Assembly (NCBI RefSeq): GCF_012769535.1
Contig: NZ_CP046565.1
Span: 1,192,501-1,256,500 of the forward strand
Reading direction: 5' to 3'
Source: Methylococcus geothermalis
Lineage (GTDB): Bacteria; Pseudomonadota; Gammaproteobacteria; Methylococcales; Methylococcaceae
DNA length: 64,000 nucleotides
Below are positions 1 through 9,966 of the stretch, piece after piece. Each line of letters opens with the position of its first letter. The first letter of the stretch is position 1. Position numbers and translations under genes: made by a program. The notes under the pieces are model-generated. The model ran no database searches and was not told the origin of the DNA. It saw only the letters and a program-made list of their open reading frames with translations.

Positions 1-35
1 GGGATTTCGCTGCAACGGTGAGGACCATGTCATGA
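1..35 (+). CDS. murD: UDP-N-acetylmuramoylalanine-D-glutamate ligase, C-terminal end only
   Basis: Only the last ten codons or so are present. One frame reads DFAATVRTMS and then stops with TGA at 33-35, overlapping the ftsW ATG in an ATGA junction. Such an overlap is what the murD-ftsW boundary of a dcw cluster often shows, and the tail resembles MurD ends. Assignment rests on position more than on sequence; another frame ends at 21 (GISLQR) and cannot be excluded. Confidence 0.5.
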   Translation, partial: DFAATVRTMS

Positions 36-1228
36 CTACGCGAGCGATTCGCGGCAGCCGGGGTCTGGTGCTGAAATGGGGCCCCAACCGCTTTTATCTG
101 GACACCATCCTGCTTTCGGTATCCTTGGGGTTGATGCTTTTCGGTTTCGTCATGGTGTCCTCCGCCTCGCTGCATCTCGGCGAAAAAATGGCGAGCGACA
201 GCTTCTACTTTCCGAAGCACCAGCTCGCGCATATCGTGCTGGGGCTGGTGGCGGGATGGGCGGCGGCGAAGGTCCGGCTGGACACGCTGGAGCGGCATTC
301 CAGGTCGCTGTTCTGGGTGGGCATCGCCTTGCTGGTCCTGGTTCTCATTCCGGGCATCGGCAAATCGGTGAACGGCAGCGTGCGCTGGATCAACCTGTTC
401 GGGCTTCGTGTCCAGGTGTCCGAGGTTTTCAAACTGGTGGCCGCGATCTACGTGGCCGGTTATATCAGCCGCCATCTGGAAACCGTCAGGACCTCGGTGA
501 AAGGCATGCTTTTCCCGTTGAGCCTGCTCGCCATCGGCGCGGTCCTGCTGCTTAAGGAGCCCGATTTCGGCGCTACCGCGGTGGTCATGGCGACGGCCTT
601 GGGGATGCTGTTTCTGGCGGGGGCTCGGCTTTGGCCCTTCGCCCTGCTGTTGGGCCTGGTCGCCTGTGCCGGCACGTTGTTGATCTGTACGGCCGAGTAC
701 CGGCTCAAGCGGGTGCTCAGCTTTCTCGATCCCTGGGCCGACCCGCTCAACTCGGGGTTTCAGCTGACCCAGGCGTTGATCGCTTTCGGCCGGGGTGACT
801 GGCAGGGGGTGGGGCTGGGGTCCAGCGTCCAGAAACTGTTCTATTTGCCCGAAGCCCATACCGATTTCCTGTTTTCGGTCATCGGCGAGGAATTGGGGCT
901 CTGGGGGGCGACGACCGTCATCGTGCTGTTCGCCATCGTAGTCTGGCGGGCACTGGCGATCGGCCGGCTGGCCGAGCGCAGCGGCAAGCTGTTCGCCGCC
1001 TTCCTCGCATACGGCATCGGCATCTGGCTGGGCCTTCAGGCCTTCATCAATATGGGGGTAAACATGGGAATGCTCCCGACCAAGGGTCTGACCCTGCCCC
1101 TGATGAGCTACGGCGGCGGCAGCATGATGGTGGTCTGCGCCGCGATCGGATTGCTGTTCCGGATCCGCAGCGAGGCGGTGGCGAGCTTCCTGGGCAACGG
1201 CCGGAAGGGTGTATGGCCAAGCGAGTAA
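32..1228 (+). CDS. ftsW: Peptidoglycan glycosyltransferase FtsW (SEDS family)
   Basis: Septal peptidoglycan polymerase of the SEDS family, acting in the inner membrane with the class B PBP FtsI. The 398-residue product is very hydrophobic with about ten membrane spans. The SEDS signature PEAHTDFLFSVIGEELG is present, with the putative catalytic Asp at residue 278, as is the conserved PTKGLTLPLMSYGGGS stretch at 349-364. Length fits FtsW (about 400). The start is coupled to the preceding stop by ATGA, and the 3' end overlaps murG by 16 bp, so the two are translated as one unit. FtsW rather than RodA is chosen from the dcw context. Confidence 0.95.
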   Translation: MTTRAIRGSRGLVLKWGPNRFYLDTILLSVSLGLMLFGFVMVSSASLHLGEKMASDSFYFPKHQLAHIVLGLVAGWAAAKVRLDTLERHSRSLFWVGIALLVLVLIPGIGKSVNGSVRWINLFGLRVQVSEVFKLVAAIYVAGYISRHLETVRTSVKGMLFPLSLLAIGAVLLLKEPDFGATAVVMATALGMLFLAGARLWPFALLLGLVACAGTLLICTAEYRLKRVLSFLDPWADPLNSGFQLTQALIAFGRGDWQGVGLGSSVQKLFYLPEAHTDFLFSVIGEELGLWGATTVIVLFAIVVWRALAIGRLAERSGKLFAAFLAYGIGIWLGLQAFINMGVNMGMLPTKGLTLPLMSYGGGSMMVVCAAIGLLFRIRSEAVASFLGNGRKGVWPSE

Positions 1229-2277
1229 CGATCCTGGCCGGGGGGACCGGCGGGCACGTGTTTCCCGCGCTCGCGGTCGCGGACAAGCTTCGCGGTGCGG
1301 GCGCCGAAGTCTCCTGGATGGGGACCCGAGCCGGCCTGGAGGCCAGGGTGGTGCCGGCGGCCGGCTATCCGATCGATTGGCTCAGCGTCAGCGGAATACG
1401 CGGCAAGGGCCTGGCTGCCAAGATCAAGGCGCCGGCCATGCTGGGCTTGGCCTGCCTGCAGGCACTGCGTATACTTCGCCGCAGAAGGCCGGACGTCGTA
1501 CTGGGCATGGGCGGCTTCGTCGCCGGTCCGGGCGGACTCATGGCCCGGGTGCTCGGAATGCCGCTGGTGATCCACGAACAGAACCGCATTCCCGGTACCA
1601 CCAATCGCCTCTTGTCCCGCATTGCAAACCGGGTGCTGGAAGCATTTCCAGGCGCCTTTCCCGAATCCGCCGGAGCGGTCTGCACCGGCAATCCTCTGCG
1701 GCAGACGATCGAATCGTTTCAGGAGAGTGGGCCCGTCCGGCACGGGCGGCGTGTGCTGGTCCTGGGCGGCAGCCTGGGCGCTCAGGCTTTGAACCGGGTC
1801 GTTCCACGGGCTTTGGCGGCTCTGGGCGAGGAGCCGGTCGAGATTCGGCATCAAACCGGGCAGGCCATGCTCGAGGAAACCAAAGACTTGTATCAACGGC
1901 TCGAATTACCGGCGAAAGTGGACGCCTTCATCGAGGATATGGAAGAGGCCTACGGCTGGGCCGACGTCGCGGTGTGCCGCGCCGGTGCCATGACCGTGAG
2001 CGAGCTGGCGGCGGCGGGGCTGCCTGCCATCCTCGTGCCGTTTCCCCATGCCATCGACGATCACCAGACCGCGAACGGCGGCTATCTGGCGGAGGCGGGT
2101 GCGGCGGTGCTGATGCCCCAGTCGGCGCTCGACGAAGAATCGCTGGCGGAGGAGCTCCGCGTCTTGCTGGACGAGCGCGGCCGGCTGCAGGCGATGAGCG
2201 CGGCGGCGCGGAATCTGGCCCGCTATGATGCGGCTGAGCGCGTCGCGCGGATCTGCCTGGAGGAGGCCGGCGCATGA
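1213..2277 (+). CDS. murG: UDP-N-acetylglucosamine-N-acetylmuramyl-(pentapeptide) pyrophosphoryl-undecaprenol GlcNAc transferase
   Basis: Adds GlcNAc to lipid I to give lipid II on the cytoplasmic face of the membrane. The 354-residue protein begins with the N-terminal G loop [18 protein letters not shown] (residues 6-23). It has the second glycine loop [13 protein letters not shown] and the UDP-GlcNAc binding stretch [20 protein letters not shown] followed by [14 protein letters not shown]. Length is normal for the GT28 family. The start is inside the end of ftsW and the stop is shared with the murC start (ATGA), so the gene is embedded in the dcw operon. Confidence 0.97.
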   Translation: MAKRVTILAGGTGGHVFPALAVADKLRGAGAEVSWMGTRAGLEARVVPAAGYPIDWLSVSGIRGKGLAAKIKAPAMLGLACLQALRILRRRRPDVVLGMGGFVAGPGGLMARVLGMPLVIHEQNRIPGTTNRLLSRIANRVLEAFPGAFPESAGAVCTGNPLRQTIESFQESGPVRHGRRVLVLGGSLGAQALNRVVPRALAALGEEPVEIRHQTGQAMLEETKDLYQRLELPAKVDAFIEDMEEAYGWADVAVCRAGAMTVSELAAAGLPAILVPFPHAIDDHQTANGGYLAEAGAAVLMPQSALDEESLAEELRVLLDERGRLQAMSAAARNLARYDAAERVARICLEEAGA

Positions 2278-3701
2278 CGCCTCGAACCGAAGGCATGAAA
2301 AAAATCACCCGCATCCATTTCGTCGGGGTAGGCGGCGCCGGCATGAGCGGGATCGCCGAGGTGCTGCTGCACTTGGGCTACCGGGTGTCGGGTTCCGATT
2401 TGCAGCAGAACGCCAACACCCGCCGCTTGCAGGAGCGCGGCGCGGTGATTTCGATCGGGCACCAGGCCCGGCATGTCGAGGCGGTGGATGTGGTCGTCGT
2501 CTCCAGCGCGGTGGACCAGACCAACGTGGAAGTCGATGCCGCCCGGGCCGCCCGGATTCCCGTCATCTCGCGCGCGGAAATGCTGGCGGAGCTGATGCGC
2601 TTCCGCTACGGCGTGGCGGTGGCCGGTACCCATGGCAAGACCACGACGACCAGCCTGACCGCCAGCATCCTGGCCGAGGGCGGCCTCGACCCGACCTTCG
2701 TCATCGGTGGCCGGCTGAACAGCGTGGGGGCAAACGCCCAGTTGGGAAAAGGCGAGTATCTGGTCGCCGAAGCCGACGAGAGCGACGCCTCGTTCCTGCA
2801 CCTGCAGCCCATGATCGCCGTGGTGACCAACATCGACCAGGACCACATGGGCACCTACGGCAACGATTTCGGCAGGCTCAAGGACGCGTTCGTCGAATTT
2901 CTGCACCATGTGCCGTTCTATGGCGTGGCGGTGCTGTGCGCCGAAGATCCGGGCGTTTGCGACATCCTGCCGCGGCTGAGCAAGCCGTATCGCACCTACG
3001 GTGAGCGGGAGGGCGTCGACATTCGCGCGGTCGGCATCCAGCGTCTCGGCCTGCAAAGCCGGTTCAGCGTGCTGCGGCTGGGCGCCGATCCGCTGGAGAT
3101 CACGCTCAATCTGCCGGGCTACCACAATATTCTCAACGCGCTGGCAGCGATCGGCGTCGCCACCGAGCTGGGCGTCGCCGACGCGGTGATCCAGCGGGCG
3201 CTGGCGGGATTCGGCGGCATCGGACGGCGGTTCCAGATCAATGCTCGCCTACCGTTCGGCGGCGGCGAAATCACCTTCGTCGACGACTATGGCCATCACC
3301 CGAGCGAATTGGCGGCGACGCTGGATTCCGCCCGCAATGCCTGGCCGGCCCGGCGATTGGTCGTGGTGTTCCAGCCCCATCGCTATACCCGGACTCACGA
3401 TTTGTTCGAGGATTTCGTGCAGGTGTTATCCCGGGTCGACGTACTGGTATTGCTGGACGTTTATTCCGCCGGCGAAGCGCCCATAGCGGGCGCCGACGGG
3501 CGCGCCTTGAGCCGAGCCATCCGCGTGCGGGGGCAGATCGACCCCATCTTCGTGGAAACCCCGGATGAGGTCTTCGATATCCTGCCGAACATTTTGAAGC
3601 CGGGCGACGTCGTAATGACGTTGGGCGCAGGCAGCGTCGGCGCTCTCGCTCAGCAGTTGCCCGAGCGCCTGGGCGCGGAGCCGGCACGTGACTGTCCGTG
3701 A
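2274..3701 (+). CDS. murC: UDP-N-acetylmuramate-L-alanine ligase
   Basis: First Mur ligase, adding L-Ala to UDP-MurNAc with ATP in the cytoplasm. The 475-residue product has the N-terminal UDP-binding glycine motif [17 protein letters not shown], the ATP P-loop [10 protein letters not shown] at 118-127, the [10 protein letters not shown] segment and the C-terminal [12 protein letters not shown] motif, all typical of MurC. The ATG at 2274 makes an ATGA overlap with murG; a second ATG at 2295 (MKKITRIHF) also fits the family start, so the N-terminus could be seven residues shorter. It overlaps murB by 14 bp. Confidence 0.97.
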   Translation: MTPRTEGMKKITRIHFVGVGGAGMSGIAEVLLHLGYRVSGSDLQQNANTRRLQERGAVISIGHQARHVEAVDVVVVSSAVDQTNVEVDAARAARIPVISRAEMLAELMRFRYGVAVAGTHGKTTTTSLTASILAEGGLDPTFVIGGRLNSVGANAQLGKGEYLVAEADESDASFLHLQPMIAVVTNIDQDHMGTYGNDFGRLKDAFVEFLHHVPFYGVAVLCAEDPGVCDILPRLSKPYRTYGEREGVDIRAVGIQRLGLQSRFSVLRLGADPLEITLNLPGYHNILNALAAIGVATELGVADAVIQRALAGFGGIGRRFQINARLPFGGGEITFVDDYGHHPSELAATLDSARNAWPARRLVVVFQPHRYTRTHDLFEDFVQVLSRVDVLVLLDVYSAGEAPIAGADGRALSRAIRVRGQIDPIFVETPDEVFDILPNILKPGDVVMTLGAGSVGALAQQLPERLGAEPARDCP

Positions 3702-4593
3702 ACTCGCCGCCGCGTCCTTGCGCGGAATCCGGCTCGAACGGGAGCCGCTGGCCAGGCACACCAGCTGGCGGGTGGGCGGTCCGGCCGAGCGTTTCTACCA
3801 GCCGGCCGACCTCGACGATCTGGTTGAATTCCTGCGCGCTCTGCCGTCCGACGAGCCGCTGTTCTGGCTGGGGCTGGGCAGCAACGTGCTGGTCAGGGAT
3901 GGCGGCATCCGCGGCACCGTCATCTGCACCAAGAACCGGCTGCGGACCATTGAAGCCCATGATCCCCATTGCGTCTACGCCGAAGCCGGCGTTCCCTGCG
4001 CCCACATCGCCCGCTTCTGCACCGACCGTGACTGGGTGGGCGCCGAATTCCTGGCCGGGATTCCCGGCACCCTGGGCGGTGCCCTGGCGATGAATGCCGG
4101 GGCGTTCGGGGGCGAGACCTGGAGCCTGGTGCGGCGCGTGCTCACGGTGAATCGCGCCGGCCGGACGATCTGGCGGGCGCCCGACGAATTCGAGGTGGGC
4201 TACCGCCATGTGCACGGTCCGGAAGGTGAGTGGTTCCTGGCCGCCGAGCTTGAGCTTGCGCCCGGCGACGGGCGCGCTGGGCGAGAGCGCATCAAGGCCC
4301 TGCTGGCGCGGCGCTCGGCCACCCAACCGACTCATCAGCCGAGCTGCGGCTCGGTGTTCCGGAATCCGCCCGGCGATTTCGCGGCGCGCCTGATCGAAGC
4401 CTGCGGGCTCAAGGGGCATGCCGTTGGCGGAGCCCAAGTGTCAGCGAAGCACGCCAATTTCATCGTCAACTCAGGGAACGCGACTGCGGCCGACATCGAG
4501 ACGTTGATCTCGGCGGTGCGGAACCGGGTAGCCCTGCAGTCCGGTGTATGGCTCGAGCCCGAAGTCCGGATCGTGGGCGAATCCCTAGTGTAG
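3688..4593 (+). CDS. murB: UDP-N-acetylenolpyruvoylglucosamine reductase
   Basis: FAD enzyme that reduces UDP-GlcNAc-enolpyruvate to UDP-MurNAc with NADPH. Begins at GTG 3688 inside the end of murC, giving 301 residues. Motifs: N-terminal [15 protein letters not shown], the FAD-binding [43 protein letters not shown], and the substrate-binding [26 protein letters not shown] containing the catalytic Ser. The size and the short form of the loop fit type II MurB, as seen in many proteobacteria outside the enterics. Member of the dcw operon. Confidence 0.96.
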   Translation: MTVRELAAASLRGIRLEREPLARHTSWRVGGPAERFYQPADLDDLVEFLRALPSDEPLFWLGLGSNVLVRDGGIRGTVICTKNRLRTIEAHDPHCVYAEAGVPCAHIARFCTDRDWVGAEFLAGIPGTLGGALAMNAGAFGGETWSLVRRVLTVNRAGRTIWRAPDEFEVGYRHVHGPEGEWFLAAELELAPGDGRAGRERIKALLARRSATQPTHQPSCGSVFRNPPGDFAARLIEACGLKGHAVGGAQVSAKHANFIVNSGNATAADIETLISAVRNRVALQSGVWLEPEVRIVGESLV

Positions 4594-4620
4594 AACCCTT
4601 CTTAAAGAAAGAGGAACTGA

Positions 4621-5550
4621 GTGGAAAAACGGATTCAGCAGGCATCGGAGTTCGGCAGGGTGGCGGTCCTGATGGGCGGCGCCGCGGCCGAACGGGAGAT
4701 TTCGCTGAAAAGCGGCAAGGCCGTCCTGGAAGCGTTGCAGGCCGGCGGGATCGATGCCGAAGGTTTCGATGTCGGGCGCGACATGATCGCCCCGTTGCTG
4801 GAGCGCCGCTTCGATCGCGTGTTCAACATCATCCACGGCCGCGGCGGCGAGGACGGCGTGCTGCAGGGGGCATTGGCCTGCTTGGGCCTCCCCTGCACGG
4901 GCAGCGGCGTCCTGGCCTCTGCGCTGAGCATGGACAAACTGCGCACCAAGCTGTGCTGGATGGGAGCCGGCCTGCCGACTCCGCCCTGGCTGCGGCTGGA
5001 TTCGTCCGCCGATCTCGATCGCTGCCGGCAAGCCTTGGGCTTTCCGGTGATCGTCAAGCCGGCGGAGGAAGGGTCGAGCATAGGCATGAGTCGCGCGGCC
5101 ACGGCCGAAGAACTGGCGCAGGCCTGGGAGCGCGCGTCCGGCTATGGCTGCGCCGTCTTCGCCGAACGCTGGATCGAGGGTGTGGAATACACCGGCGGCA
5201 TGCTCAAGGGGATGCCGCTGCCCCTCATTCGCCTGGAGACCCCGCACGCTTTCTATGATTTCGACGCCAAATACCGCGCCGAAACCACCCGTTACCTCTG
5301 CCCTTGCGGACTGGATGCCGAGCGGGAGGCCGAGTTGCAGGCGCTGGTGCTGCGCGCTTGCCAGATCGTCGGCGTCAGCGGGTGGGGTCGGGTCGATCTG
5401 CTGGTGGACCGCAGCGGCCAGCCCTGGCTGATCGAGGTCAACACCGTGCCCGGAATGACGGACCACAGCCTCGTACCGATGGCCGCGAAGGCCGCCGGCA
5501 TCGATTTTCAGGAGCTGGTGTGGCATATCCTGGAAACCAGCTTGGCGTGA
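4621..5550 (+). CDS. ddl: D-alanine-D-alanine ligase
   Basis: ATP-grasp ligase making the D-Ala-D-Ala dipeptide for the pentapeptide stem. The start is GTG at 4621, preceded by an AGAGGAA ribosome site; 309 residues, the DdlB length. Recognisable segments are VLMGGAAAEREISLKSG (N-terminal), the central FPVIVKPAEEGSSIGMS with the ATP-binding Lys, and the C-terminal metal and substrate loop GWGRVDLLVDRSGQPWLIEVNTVPGMTDHS (quoted in pieces: VDLLVDRSG, IEVNTVPGMT). The stop shares GTGA with the ftsQ start, the common ddlB-ftsQ arrangement. Confidence 0.96.
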   Translation: MEKRIQQASEFGRVAVLMGGAAAEREISLKSGKAVLEALQAGGIDAEGFDVGRDMIAPLLERRFDRVFNIIHGRGGEDGVLQGALACLGLPCTGSGVLASALSMDKLRTKLCWMGAGLPTPPWLRLDSSADLDRCRQALGFPVIVKPAEEGSSIGMSRAATAEELAQAWERASGYGCAVFAERWIEGVEYTGGMLKGMPLPLIRLETPHAFYDFDAKYRAETTRYLCPCGLDAEREAELQALVLRACQIVGVSGWGRVDLLVDRSGQPWLIEVNTVPGMTDHSLVPMAAKAAGIDFQELVWHILETSLA

Positions 5551-6344
5551 GCTCGGACGGGCGGAATCGCGCCGGGAGCAGGCCTGCTCCCGGCGCCGGT
5601 GGCAAATTCCGCGCGTCCTTTGAGGCGCTGCTGATGCTTTGCCTGATATGGGCTACGGTCGCCTGGGGGGTGCAATGGTTTGCCGAACGGCAAGTGCAGA
5701 CCGTGCGCGTGAAGGGCGTCTTCCGGTATATCGATCCGGCGGCGGTGGAAAGTCTCGTCAGAGAAGAACTGGCGAGCGCCAACACTTATTTCGGCATCCC
5801 CCTGGCCGGAATAAGAGAGGCGGTCGCGACGATTCCCTGGGTGGCCGACGTTTCGGTGGAACGCCGGTGGCCGGACCGCATCGAGGTGGAAGTCCTGGAG
5901 CATCGCCCCATCGCCCGTTGGGGGGATGCCGACTTCATCGATGACAGGATGAACCGCTTCCATATCGGAAGCACCCAAGGGTTCGAGCATCTGCCGTTGC
6001 TGACGGGGCCGGACGGGCAGGAGCGCCGGCTGGTCAAGGTGTTGGTCGGACTGAATGACCGGTTCGAAACCTGGGGAACGCGAGTCGCCGAACTCAAATT
6101 GACCGACCGCTGGTCATGGTCGCTGCGTTTGGAATCGGATGTCCGGATCGAGTTCGGGCGCCAGGAGCCGGTCGAGGCGATCGCCCATCTGCTGGGGCTT
6201 CTGCCGCTCCTGGGAAAAGAACGCATGGCCCTGCTCCAAAGTATCGATTTGAGGTATCCTTATGGCTTCGCGGTGGTTTGGAAACCGCATCCGCCCGACG
6301 CGGAGGTTCCCCCGGAGCAGTCCCGGGAGCTTTCTCCCGCATGA
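5547..6344 (+). CDS. ftsQ: Cell division protein FtsQ
   Basis: Bitopic inner-membrane protein that links early and late divisome parts (FtsBL partners). Taking the GTG at 5547, which forms a GTGA overlap with ddl, gives 265 residues. Order: short basic cytoplasmic tail, one membrane span (LLMLCLIWATVAWGVQWF), the POTRA domain (VQTVRVKGVFRYIDPAAVE), then the FtsQ domain with IPWVADVSVERRWPDRIEVEV and EHRPIARWGD. The open frame extends further upstream inside ddl, but the coupled GTG gives the expected N-terminus. A 136-bp gap to ftsA follows, longer than the other junctions in this cluster. Confidence 0.92.
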   Translation: MSSDGRNRAGSRPAPGAGGKFRASFEALLMLCLIWATVAWGVQWFAERQVQTVRVKGVFRYIDPAAVESLVREELASANTYFGIPLAGIREAVATIPWVADVSVERRWPDRIEVEVLEHRPIARWGDADFIDDRMNRFHIGSTQGFEHLPLLTGPDGQERRLVKVLVGLNDRFETWGTRVAELKLTDRWSWSLRLESDVRIEFGRQEPVEAIAHLLGLLPLLGKERMALLQSIDLRYPYGFAVVWKPHPPDAEVPPEQSRELSPA

Positions 6345-6480
6345 TGAGGAGGCGGCCGCGCATGACGATAGGGACTATTTTTTTCCGCACAACGCGCCCG
6401 GTCGGGCGGGGAACGGCAGATTCGGCTATTGAACGCAATAAGCTGGGCATGCCTCTGAAACATCCTTCGAATATGACTCC

Positions 6481-7716
6481 ATGGGCAAAAAGTCAGACAA
6501 GAACGTAATCGTAGGGCTGGACATCGGCACTTCCAAAGTGGCGTGCCTCGTGGGCGAAGTCAACGAGGATGGTCAGATCGAAATCGTCGGCCTGGGCACT
6601 CACCCCTCGCGCGGACTCAAGAAAGGTGTCGTCGTCAATCTCGAAACCACCGTTCACTCCATTCAGAGGGCGGTCGAGGAAGCGGAGCTGATGGCCGGTT
6701 TCCGGATCCACTCGGTCTACGCGGGCATTGCCGGCAGCCACATCAGCAGCATGAATTCGCACGGCATCGTGGCGATCCGGGACAAGGAGGTCACCCAGGG
6801 GGACGTCGACCGCGTCATCGACTCGGCGCGGGCGGTCGCCATTCCCGCCGATCAGAAAATCCTGCATATCCTGCCCCAGGAGTTCGTCATCGACCGGCAG
6901 GAAGGCGTCAAGGAACCCATCGGCATGTCGGGCATCCGCCTCGAGGCCCGGGTGCATATCGTCACAGGCGCGGTGAGCGCGGCCCAGAACATCCAGAAGT
7001 GCATCCAGCGCTGCGGGCTGGAGGTCGATGACATCGTGCTCGAACAACTGGCGTCGAGCCAGGCCGTGCTGACCGACGACGAGAAGGAGCTCGGCGTGTG
7101 CTTGGTGGACATCGGCGGCGGTACCACGGACATCGCGGTGTTCACCAACGGTGCCATCCGCCATACCGCAGTGATCCCCATCGCCGGCGACCAGGTGACC
7201 AACGACATCGCCGTGGCGCTCCGCACGCCCACGCCCCATGCCGAGACGCTGAAGCTCAAGCATGCCTGCGCGCTGACCCAGCTCGCCGACATCGAGGACA
7301 CGATCGAAGTGCCCAGCATCGGCGACCGGCCGTCCCGGCAGATTTCCAGGCTCAATCTCGCGGAGATCGTGGAGCCGCGCTACGAAGAGTTGCTGCTGCT
7401 GGTGCAGTCGGAACTGCGCAGGGCAGGTTTCGACGATCTGATCGCGGCCGGCATCGTGCTGAGCGGCGGCAGCTCGCGGGTCGAAGGGCTGGCGGAGCTG
7501 GCGGAGGAGATTTTCCATATGCCGGTGCGGCTGGGCGTGCCGTATACGGTCTCCGGCCTCAACGACGTGATTCGCAACCCGGCCTATGCTACGGGGGTGG
7601 GGTTGTTGTTGCATGGGCGGCAGCATTTGTTTTCCGGGGAGCGCCCGATGCTGGGAGGCGGCGGCTTCAGGAGCATCTGGCTGCGCATGAAGAATTGGTT
7701 TCAGGGAAATTTTTGA
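6481..7716 (+). CDS. ftsA: Cell division protein FtsA
   Basis: Actin-like ATPase that tethers FtsZ filaments to the membrane and recruits later divisome proteins. 411 residues, normal length. N-terminal phosphate loop VGLDIGTSKVACLVGE, the 1C subdomain, then the second phosphate loop CLVDIGGGTTDIAVF and the adenosine motif GIVLSGGSSRVEGL. The C-terminal amphipathic helix that binds membrane is evident (FRSIWLRMKNWFQGNF). No clear Shine-Dalgarno is seen before the ATG at 6481, unlike ftsZ downstream. Confidence 0.97.
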   Translation: MGKKSDKNVIVGLDIGTSKVACLVGEVNEDGQIEIVGLGTHPSRGLKKGVVVNLETTVHSIQRAVEEAELMAGFRIHSVYAGIAGSHISSMNSHGIVAIRDKEVTQGDVDRVIDSARAVAIPADQKILHILPQEFVIDRQEGVKEPIGMSGIRLEARVHIVTGAVSAAQNIQKCIQRCGLEVDDIVLEQLASSQAVLTDDEKELGVCLVDIGGGTTDIAVFTNGAIRHTAVIPIAGDQVTNDIAVALRTPTPHAETLKLKHACALTQLADIEDTIEVPSIGDRPSRQISRLNLAEIVEPRYEELLLLVQSELRRAGFDDLIAAGIVLSGGSSRVEGLAELAEEIFHMPVRLGVPYTVSGLNDVIRNPAYATGVGLLLHGRQHLFSGERPMLGGGGFRSIWLRMKNWFQGNF

Positions 7717-7767
7717 AATCTTCGGTTTGTTTTTCCGGATAGCCCGTATTCAGAAGGGGATGGGAAC

Positions 7768-8916
7768 ATGAAATTTGAACTTGTAGATTCGTTTAGCCCG
7801 AACGCGGTCATCAAAGTGATCGGCGTCGGTGGCGGCGGCGGCAATGCCGTCAATCACATGGTAAGCAGCCAGATCGAGGGCGTCGATTTCATTTGTGCCA
7901 ATACCGATGCCCAGGCGCTACGGAATCTCGGTGCACGTACCGTCATCCAGTTGGGCAACAATTTGACGAAGGGGCTGGGCGCCGGGGCGAATCCGGACAT
8001 CGGCCGGCAGGCCGCGCTCGACGACCGCGAGCGCATCCTCGAAGTGCTGGACGGCGCCGACATGGTGTTCATCACCGCCGGCATGGGTGGCGGCACCGGC
8101 ACCGGCGCGGCCCCCGTCATCGCCGAAATCGCCAAGGAAGCCGGCATCCTCACCGTGGCGGTGGTCACCAAGCCGTTCCCCTTCGAAGGCCGCAAGCGCC
8201 GTCTGGTCGCCGACAAGGGCATCGCGGAGCTGAGCCAGTTCGTGGACTCCCTCATCACCATTCCGAACGAGAAGCTCCTGCCCGTGCTGGGCAAGGACGT
8301 GAGCCTGATGGCCGCGTTCGCGGCGGCGAACGACGTGCTGCTCGGCGCGGTGCAGGGCATCGCCGAGCTGATTACCCGTCCGGGTCTGATCAACGTGGAC
8401 TTCGCCGACGTGCGCACCGTCATGTCGGAAATGGGCGTTGCGATGATGGGCACCGGCGTCGGCAGCGGTCCGACCCGCGCCCGGGACGCCGCCGAACGGG
8501 CCATCGCCAGCCCGCTGCTGGAGGACATCAGCCTCTCCGGCGCGAAGGGCATCCTGGTCAACATCACCGGCGGTCTCGATCTCGCCATCGGCGAATTCGA
8601 CGAGGTGGGTAATGCGGTCAAGGACTACGCCTCCGACGAGGCGATGGTCGTCATCGGCACCGTGATCGATCCCGAGATGCAGGACGAAGTCCGCGTCACC
8701 GTGGTGGCGACCGGCCTCAGCGGCCAGTCCCAGATGGTCTCCGAAGCGCCGCTGAAGCTGGTCCACAAGCAGACCGGCGAAATCGACTACGAACAGATGC
8801 AGCGCCCCACGGTGCTGCGCAAACAGCCCAAGCATGAGTCGCGTGGCGAACCCAGCAAGGAAATGGATCTCGAATATCTCGATATCCCTGCATTCCTGCG
8901 CCGCCAGGCCGACTGA
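7768..8916 (+). CDS. ftsZ: Cell division protein FtsZ
   Basis: Tubulin-like GTPase forming the Z-ring. 382 residues. N-terminal nucleotide loop IGVGGGGGNAVNHM, the tubulin signature GGGTGTG at residues 107-113, the T7 catalytic loop in INVDFADVRTVMSEMG, a short variable linker, and the conserved C-terminal peptide EYLDIPAFLRRQAD that binds FtsA, ZipA and MinC. A strong ribosome site (GAAGGGG) precedes the ATG. The 51-bp gap to ftsA and 131-bp gap to lpxC leave room for its own control. Confidence 0.98.
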   Translation: MKFELVDSFSPNAVIKVIGVGGGGGNAVNHMVSSQIEGVDFICANTDAQALRNLGARTVIQLGNNLTKGLGAGANPDIGRQAALDDRERILEVLDGADMVFITAGMGGGTGTGAAPVIAEIAKEAGILTVAVVTKPFPFEGRKRRLVADKGIAELSQFVDSLITIPNEKLLPVLGKDVSLMAAFAAANDVLLGAVQGIAELITRPGLINVDFADVRTVMSEMGVAMMGTGVGSGPTRARDAAERAIASPLLEDISLSGAKGILVNITGGLDLAIGEFDEVGNAVKDYASDEAMVVIGTVIDPEMQDEVRVTVVATGLSGQSQMVSEAPLKLVHKQTGEIDYEQMQRPTVLRKQPKHESRGEPSKEMDLEYLDIPAFLRRQAD

Positions 8917-9007
8917 GTTTCCGATACCGGCTCTTTCTCCACTCTATTCTCATCCGGGAAACACGCGGACCGTGGCCCGGATGACGCATCGATCGACCTA
9001 CCGGATT

Positions 9008-9025
9008 GGCCGCCGCGCGGCGGCC
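9008..9025. other. 18-bp perfect GC palindrome between ftsZ and lpxC
   Basis: The sequence ggccgccgcgcggcggcc is its own reverse complement and can form a stem of up to 9 bp in DNA or a shorter hairpin in RNA. It is followed by CCCCTTT and lies 22 bp before the lpxC ATG, next to the lpxC ribosome site (GAAGGGGG). It could weaken read-through from ftsZ or mask the lpxC ribosome site; there is too little of a T tract to call a terminator. Confidence 0.4.
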
Positions 9026-9047
9026 CCTTTAGAAGGGGGACACCTGC

Positions 9048-9962
9048 ATGATCAAACAAAGAACCTTGAAAAACGTCATCCGCGCCACCGGCGTGGGGCT
9101 TCACACCGGCGAAAAGGTTTATCTCACGCTCAGACCGGCGGCACCCAATTCAGGCATCAAGTTCAGGCGGATCGATCTGGCCGAGCCGGTGGTGATCGAC
9201 GCCCGGCCCGACAATGTCGGCGACACCACCCTGTCGACGACGCTGGTGAAGGGCGACGTGCGCATCTCGACGGTGGAACATCTGCTTTCCGCCTTCGCCG
9301 GCTTAGGGATCGATAACGCCTACGTCGACGTCAGCGCGCCGGAAGTGCCGATCATGGACGGCAGCGCCGGGCCCTTCGTGTTCCTGATCCAGTCGGCCGG
9401 CGTGCAGGAACAGGAGGCGCCGAAGCAGTTCATCCGCATCAAGCGCCCGCTGCAGGTCGAGGATGGCGACAAGTGGGCCCGGTTCGAACCCCACGACGGT
9501 TTCAAGGTGACTTTTACCATCGCTTTCGATCATCCGGTGTTCGACAAGGATTCGCAGACCGCCAGCGTCGAGTTTTCCTCGACCAGTTTCGTCAAGGAGA
9601 TCGCCCGCGCCCGCACCTTCGGCTTCATGCGCGACATCGAGATGCTGCGCAAGAACCGTCTGGCCCTGGGCGGTTCCATGGACAACGCCATCGTCGTGGA
9701 CAAGTTCCGGGTGCTCAACGAGGATGGCCTGCGCAGCGGCGACGAGTTCGTCAAGCACAAGATCCTCGACGCCATCGGCGATCTCTATCTCCTGGGGCAC
9801 AGCCTGATCGGCTCGTTCACCGGCTACAAGTCCGGCCACGGCCTCAACAATCACCTGCTGCGCGAACTCCTGAAGACGCGCGATGCCTGGGAAATGGTGA
9901 GCTTCGAGGACGAAGGGTACGCCCCGATTTCCTATATGCGGACGGCGCCGGTGGCGCGCTGA
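9048..9962 (+). CDS. lpxC: UDP-3-O-acyl-N-acetylglucosamine deacetylase
   Basis: Zinc deacetylase that commits precursor to lipid A. 304 residues, the usual length. The first zinc histidine lies in [17 protein letters not shown], and the second histidine and aspartate ligands in [20 protein letters not shown]; the catalytic-side segment [15 protein letters not shown] and the loop [15 protein letters not shown] are present. ATG at 9048 has a good upstream GAAGGGGGAC. Following ftsZ is the standard gammaproteobacterial order. It ends 4 bp from the convergent dciA gene. Confidence 0.97.
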   Translation: MIKQRTLKNVIRATGVGLHTGEKVYLTLRPAAPNSGIKFRRIDLAEPVVIDARPDNVGDTTLSTTLVKGDVRISTVEHLLSAFAGLGIDNAYVDVSAPEVPIMDGSAGPFVFLIQSAGVQEQEAPKQFIRIKRPLQVEDGDKWARFEPHDGFKVTFTIAFDHPVFDKDSQTASVEFSSTSFVKEIARARTFGFMRDIEMLRKNRLALGGSMDNAIVVDKFRVLNEDGLRSGDEFVKHKILDAIGDLYLLGHSLIGSFTGYKSGHGLNNHLLRELLKTRDAWEMVSFEDEGYAPISYMRTAPVAR

Positions 9963-9966
9963 CCAT

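Noticed and set aside
6116-6508. 130-codon frame spanning the end of ftsQ and the ftsQ-ftsA gap
   Set aside because: Low-complexity Arg/Pro/Gly-rich composition, overlaps both ftsQ and ftsA, no ribosome site.
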